Positions 49,311 through 52,237 of a DNA stretch of 52,237 bases are shown here, piece by piece (position 1 is the first letter of the stretch; each line of letters opens with the position of its first letter). Origin of the DNA: Caulobacter sp. (GTDB lineage Bacteria > Pseudomonadota > Alphaproteobacteria > Caulobacterales > Caulobacteraceae). The DNA is taken from assembly GCA_028291265.1 (NCBI GenBank), contig JAQGIK010000178.1, positions 1 through 52,237 of the forward strand, read 5' to 3'. The translations under genes were made by a program, and so were the position numbers. Below the pieces are notes generated by a model, which had not been told where the DNA came from, did no database searches, and saw only the letters and a list, made by a program, of their open reading frames with translations.

Positions 49311-50756
49311 TCACCTGAACGGCGGCTCGTCGAAGGCGCGGAGCTTGCGGCTGTGCAGGCGCGGGCCCTCGGCGCGCAAGAGGTCGACGGTGGCGATGCC
49401 GATCTGCAGATGCTGGCCGATGGCGCGTTCGTAGAAGGCGTTGGCCTGGCCGGGCAGCTTGATCTCGCCGTGCAGCGGCTTGTCCGACACGCAGAGCAGG
49501 GTCCCGTACGGCACCCGGAAGCGGAAACCCTGGGCGGCGATGGTGGCGCTTTCCATGTCGATGCCGACGGCCCGGCTCTGGTTGAAGCGCAGGGCGCTGG
49601 AGGTGTAGCGCAGCTCCCAGTTCCGGTCGTCGGTGGTGACCACCGTGCCGGTCCGCAGGCGGCGCTTGAGGGCCTCGCCGCTCTCGCCGCTGATCAGCTT
49701 GGCGGCGTCGTAGAGGGCGCGCTGCACCTCGGCGATTGAGGGGATGGGAATGTCGGGCGACAGCACCGCGTCCAGCACATGGTCCTCGCGCAGGTAGGCG
49801 TGGGCCAGGACGTAGTCGCCGATCCGTTGGCTGCCGCGCAGGCCGCCGCAGTGGCCGATCATCAGCCAGGCCTGCGGACGCAGGACGGCAAGGTGGTCGG
49901 TGATGGTCTTGGCGTTGGACGGGCCGACGCCGATGTTCACGAGCGTGATGCCCTGACCGCCCGGGGCCATCAGGTGATAGGCCGGCATCTGGTGCCGGCG
50001 CCAGGCGCCGTTGGCGACGGCCAGCTCGGGGTCGGGGGTGTCCTTGGTGACGAAGACGCCGCCCGAGCAGCTGAGGGCCTCGTACTTGCCTTCCTTCAGC
50101 TGTTCGCAGCCCCAGCGCACGAACTCGTCGACGTAGCGGTGGTAGTTGGTGAACAGGATGTACTGCTGGACATGCTCGGCGGGGGCGCCGGTGTAGTGCT
50201 TGAGGCGGGCCAGCGAGAAGTCGGTGCGCAGGCCGTCGAACAGGGCCAGCGGCCGGTCCTCGGCCATCAGCGGATCCCACAGGCCGTCGGCCACCTCGTC
50301 GCCGATGTAGGCCAGTTCGGTGGCCGGGAAGAAGCGGGCGATCTCGCTGGCCTGGGCGTCGGCGAGGCTGAGGTCGCCGCCGTCCAGCACATAGGGGAAG
50401 GGGATTTCCTGGGTCGAGCGGCCGACATCGACCTCGACGTCGAAGTCTTCCATCAGGTGGCCGAGCTGTTCGACCAGATAGTCGCGGAACATGGCCGGGC
50501 GGGTGACGGTCGTGGCGTAGTGGCCGGGATCGGACAGCCGCGCATAGGCGCGGGTGATCACCGGATAGCCGCTTTCGCCCGACCAGCTGAGCCGCAGTTC
50601 GGGATAGGCGTAGGCGCCGCTTTCGCGAAGGCTGGGGTCCGGCCGCTTGCCCTCTTCGAGGAAGGCCTTGAGGTTTTCACGCAGGCAGGCGACGGAGCGG
50701 GCGTATTCTTGTTCAAGCCGCTCGACGATGGCGGCCGCTTCTTTTTGCTTTTTCAT
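49311..50756 (-). CDS. amn: AMP nucleosidase
   Basis: A 481-residue AMP nucleosidase, hydrolysing AMP to adenine and ribose 5-phosphate. An N-terminal AMN_N domain (ARLSDPGHYATTVTRPAMFRDYLVEQLGHLM) is followed by a phosphorylase-superfamily catalytic domain (VNIGVGPSNAKTITDHLAVLRPQAWLMIGHCGGLRGSQRIGDYVLAHAYLR, and the GIDMESATIAAQGF block with the catalytic acid region, then LCVSDKPLHGEIK). Length and layout agree with the Escherichia enzyme. It probably controls AMP level and purine salvage in the cytosol. Confidence 0.96.
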   Translation of the reverse strand: MKKQKEAAAIVERLEQEYARSVACLRENLKAFLEEGKRPDPSLRESGAYAYPELRLSWSGESGYPVITRAYARLSDPGHYATTVTRPAMFRDYLVEQLGHLMEDFDVEVDVGRSTQEIPFPYVLDGGDLSLADAQASEIARFFPATELAYIGDEVADGLWDPLMAEDRPLALFDGLRTDFSLARLKHYTGAPAEHVQQYILFTNYHRYVDEFVRWGCEQLKEGKYEALSCSGGVFVTKDTPDPELAVANGAWRRHQMPAYHLMAPGGQGITLVNIGVGPSNAKTITDHLAVLRPQAWLMIGHCGGLRGSQRIGDYVLAHAYLREDHVLDAVLSPDIPIPSIAEVQRALYDAAKLISGESGEALKRRLRTGTVVTTDDRNWELRYTSSALRFNQSRAVGIDMESATIAAQGFRFRVPYGTLLCVSDKPLHGEIKLPGQANAFYERAIGQHLQIGIATVDLLRAEGPRLHSRKLRAFDEPPFR

Positions 50757-50889
50757 GGCGCCTTATAACGGCGACTTGCGAAAAAGGGGAGACGGGGCGC
50801 CCTAACGGCGCGAACAACTCTTCCGTCCGATCATTACAGGGCGCTGTGGCGCGCCGCTTGCGCCCCGATCCTTCCGGCGCTATCTGACT

Positions 50890-51050
50890 TCCGTCACTGG
50901 GGAGTAGCCGCCCGCATATCCAGCGGGAGCGCCGTCAACAGACTTGGGGTAAGCCCCATGGCGGCGTTAGCCTGAAAAGGCCTGGCGAGACCTTTGGCTT
51001 TCGCGCCGGACCATGCGGGGTCTTCGGCGCGCAAGGCCAATGGTCCGTCT
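50890..51050 (+). ncRNA. yybP-ykoY manganese riboswitch
   Basis: The conserved elements of the class are present in order: GGGGAGTAGCC (50899-50909), GCCGTCAACAGACTTGGGG (50931 on), and GGCGAGACCTTTGG (50984-50997). In known members these form the Mn2+-binding pocket. Downstream, CGCGCCG (51002-51008) can pair with CGGCGCG (51025-51031), or GGACCAT (51008-51014) with ATGGTCC (51040-51046); the two share bases and cannot form together, as in an expression platform. It sits directly upstream of the UPF0016 gene. It fills most of the 320-base gap after amn; the first ~130 bases hold the amn and riboswitch promoters, which I cannot place exactly. Confidence 0.88.
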
Positions 51051-51076
51051 TGTCGGCCCCGCCCGGGATACAGTTC

Positions 51077-51640
51077 ATGGAAGCCTTCCTCGTCTCCACC
51101 GGCCTCGTGGCCATCGCCGAGATCGGCGACAAGACCATGCTGCTGGCCATATTGCTGGCGGCGCGGTTCCGCCGGCCGGTTCCCATCCTGCTGGGAATCC
51201 TTGTGGCCACCCTGATCAACCACGCCCTCGCCGCCCTGGTCGGCCAACTGGCGGCAGGATTGCTGTCCGGGCCGTGGATGAAGTGGGTGCTGGGCCTGGC
51301 CTTCCTGGCCTTCGCCGCCTGGGCCCTGATTCCCGACAAGCTGGACGAGGACGAGGCGCCGCCGGCCCTGAAGGCCGGCTCGATCTTCCTGACCACGGCG
51401 GTGGCTTTCTTCTTCGTTGAGATGGGCGACAAGACCCAGGTCGCGACGGTGGCCCTGGGGGCGCAGTTCCACAACGTCTTCCTGGTCGCCAGCGGCACCA
51501 CGCTGGGGATGATGCTCGCCAACACCCCGGCCGTGCTGCTGGGCGAGGTGGCGGCGACGAAACTGCCGCTGAAGTACATCCGCTGGATCGCGGCGGCGGG
51601 CTTCGCCGGCGTCGGGCTGTGGGTGCTGCTGACGCGGTAA
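51077..51640 (+). CDS. UPF0016/TMEM165 (GDT1) family Mn2+/Ca2+ transporter
   Basis: A 187-residue membrane protein with six predicted helices in two homologous halves, each with the family signature ExGDKT: IAEIGDKTMLLAILLAARF (about residues 13-31) and FVEMGDKTQVATVALGAQF (about 113-131). The start at 51077 is the first ATG after the riboswitch; a TTG at 51050 is unlikely. Family members export Mn2+ (or exchange it with protons or Ca2+). The yybP-ykoY riboswitch upstream independently indicates manganese. It probably protects against Mn excess. Confidence 0.94.
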   Translation: MEAFLVSTGLVAIAEIGDKTMLLAILLAARFRRPVPILLGILVATLINHALAALVGQLAAGLLSGPWMKWVLGLAFLAFAAWALIPDKLDEDEAPPALKAGSIFLTTAVAFFFVEMGDKTQVATVALGAQFHNVFLVASGTTLGMMLANTPAVLLGEVAATKLPLKYIRWIAAAGFAGVGLWVLLTR

Positions 51641-51661
51641 GGCCGGGCGCCGGAGCGGAAA

Positions 51662-51864
51662 CTCTCCGCCCTCCGGGCGGAGGACCGCTTTCGAGCCTTC
51701 AAGCGAGAAAGCAGGAGGCGGGCTCACCGGCCGGGGGGTGATGGGCGCGTTCCATTGAAACACCGGCGGCGGCGGCCGCCCTTCACATTCGCCGGTGGAA
51801 GTCCCCCCTCCTGGTTTGTCGCTCACGCTCCAAACCGGTCCTCCGCCCCCGCCGACGCGGAGAG
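51662..51864. repeat. Dispersed intergenic repeat, family 2, copy B
   Basis: Left half about 51662-51723 (CTCTCC...GGAGGACCGCT...AGCGAGAAAGCAGGAGGCGGG); right half about 51803-51864, an imperfect reverse complement (CCCCCCTCCTGGTTTGTCGC, CTCCAAACCGGTCCTCC, ending GCGGAGAG). About 80 bases lie between them. It corresponds to copy A at 4911-5073. There is no ORF of note inside. It fills the gap between the transporter and the OmpA terminator. Confidence 0.7.
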
Positions 51865-51872
51865 GCCATAGC

Positions 51873-51900
51873 AAAAGGGCCCGGATTGCTCCGGGCCCTT
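51873..51900 (-). terminator. Terminator of the OmpA-family gene
   Basis: AAGGGCCCGG (51875-51884) and CCGGGCCCTT (51891-51900) form a 10-bp stem with a 6-base loop; on the minus strand it is followed by TTTTGC. It lies 23 bases beyond the stop codon. Confidence 0.88.
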
Positions 51901-51923
51901 CGCTTACTGTTCGCTGATCGGGA

Positions 51924-52237
51924 TCAGAAGTTGATCGAGATCGTCGAGCGGCGGTTCAGGGGTTCCTTCACCCCGTCGCCGGTGGCGACGGCGGGTTCGG
52001 ATTCACCCTTCCAGTCGACGGCCAGCTTGCCGCTGTCGACGCCGAGGCCGACGAGCGCGTCGGCAACGGCCTTCGAACGGCGCTGCGAGAGGCCGACGTT
52101 GTACTTGGCCGAACCGGAGGTGTCGGCGTGACCGACAACGACGATGCGGGTGGCGTTACCGGCCGACGCGTACTGGGCGGCTTCCGAAACCACCGTCTGG
52201 GCTTCCGGCGTCAGGATCGATTGATCGAACGGGAAGT
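51924..52237 (-). CDS. OmpA family protein, C-terminal part (runs off window)
   Basis: Partial gene: the reading frame is open to the window edge, giving the last ~104 residues of an OmpA-like peptidoglycan-binding domain. It includes FPFDQSILTPEAQTVV, VVVGHADTSGSAKYNVGLSQRRSKAVADAL (peptidoglycan-binding core with conserved Asp and Arg), and EPLNRRSTISINF with the C-terminal Asn-Arg-Arg. The upstream part, probably a signal peptide and beta-barrel or lipoprotein anchor, is outside. Likely a cell-wall-linked outer-membrane protein. The inner start GTG at 52193 is not the real start. Confidence 0.9.
   Translation of the reverse strand, partial: FPFDQSILTPEAQTVVSEAAQYASAGNATRIVVVGHADTSGSAKYNVGLSQRRSKAVADALVGLGVDSGKLAVDWKGESEPAVATGDGVKEPLNRRSTISINF

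Overview
The window is very GC-rich, densely coding DNA that looks like chromosome of an alphaproteobacterium, most likely Caulobacteraceae (Caulobacter, Phenylobacterium or a relative). The grounds are a ribosomal protein L21 with a long Ala/Lys tail, a SapC-family protein, many TonB receptor and M13 peptidase genes, hisS-hisZ-hisG together, promoters resembling the Caulobacter housekeeping form (TTGAC-GCTATAGC), and a perfect CtrA-type box (TTAA-N7-TTAA). I see no rRNA, tRNA, CRISPR array, integrase or transposase, so this is core chromosome carrying small dispersed repeats. Genus cannot be settled by eye.

Layout. 1-3.1 kb: DUF1810 protein, N-formylglutamate amidohydrolase and two transglutaminase-like proteins. 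3.1-8.2 kb: rplU-rpmA with a clear promoter and terminator, a GNAT acetyltransferase, a GH13 alpha-glucosidase and a GT39-type membrane glycosyltransferase. 8.5-14.3 kb: a TonB receptor, the agmatine-to-putrescine pair aguA-aguB, and a DUF559 nuclease gene enclosed by long inverted repeats, then another acetyltransferase. 14.6-20.9 kb: PAP2 phosphatase, a ZnuD-like TonB receptor with a Zur-type box in its promoter, two MaoC-fold proteins, SapC and a medium-chain reductase. 21.0-23.7 kb: a DsbD/ScsB-type thiol reductase with a secreted redoxin. 24.2-29.6 kb: pgi, then hisS-hisZ-hisG preceded by a previously unlisted short ORF rich in His codons, i.e. a histidine attenuator leader.

30.0-35.6 kb: two paralogous M13 metallopeptidases that share a promoter-proximal motif and flank a divergent MerR regulator / glutaredoxin-MauE pair controlled by a site almost identical to the classical mer operator. 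35.8-43.1 kb: a CtrA-box secreted small protein, an FAD monooxygenase, a GFA protein, two divergent TetR regulators, an HSL-type esterase, an unknown secreted protein and a quinone-reductase-like enzyme. 43.2-46.3 kb: the rpmH-rnpA-yidC-engB cluster (yidD is not between rnpA and yidC). 46.3-52.2 kb: an unknown secreted protein with a BlaI/CopY-like box, a COG1228 dipeptidase-type amidohydrolase, an alpha/beta hydrolase, AMP nucleosidase, a UPF0016/TMEM165 metal transporter behind a yybP-ykoY manganese riboswitch, a dispersed repeat, and the 3' part of an OmpA-family gene that runs off the window.

The most promising leads for something undescribed are (i) the DUF559 nuclease gene inside about 84-bp inverted repeats, with a gene-less copy of the same repeat pair elsewhere in the window, resembling an autonomous/non-autonomous element pair; (ii) the leaderless His-codon leader in front of hisS-hisZ-hisG; and (iii) the two-cysteine MerR regulator on a mer-type operator driving a glutaredoxin-MauE fusion.
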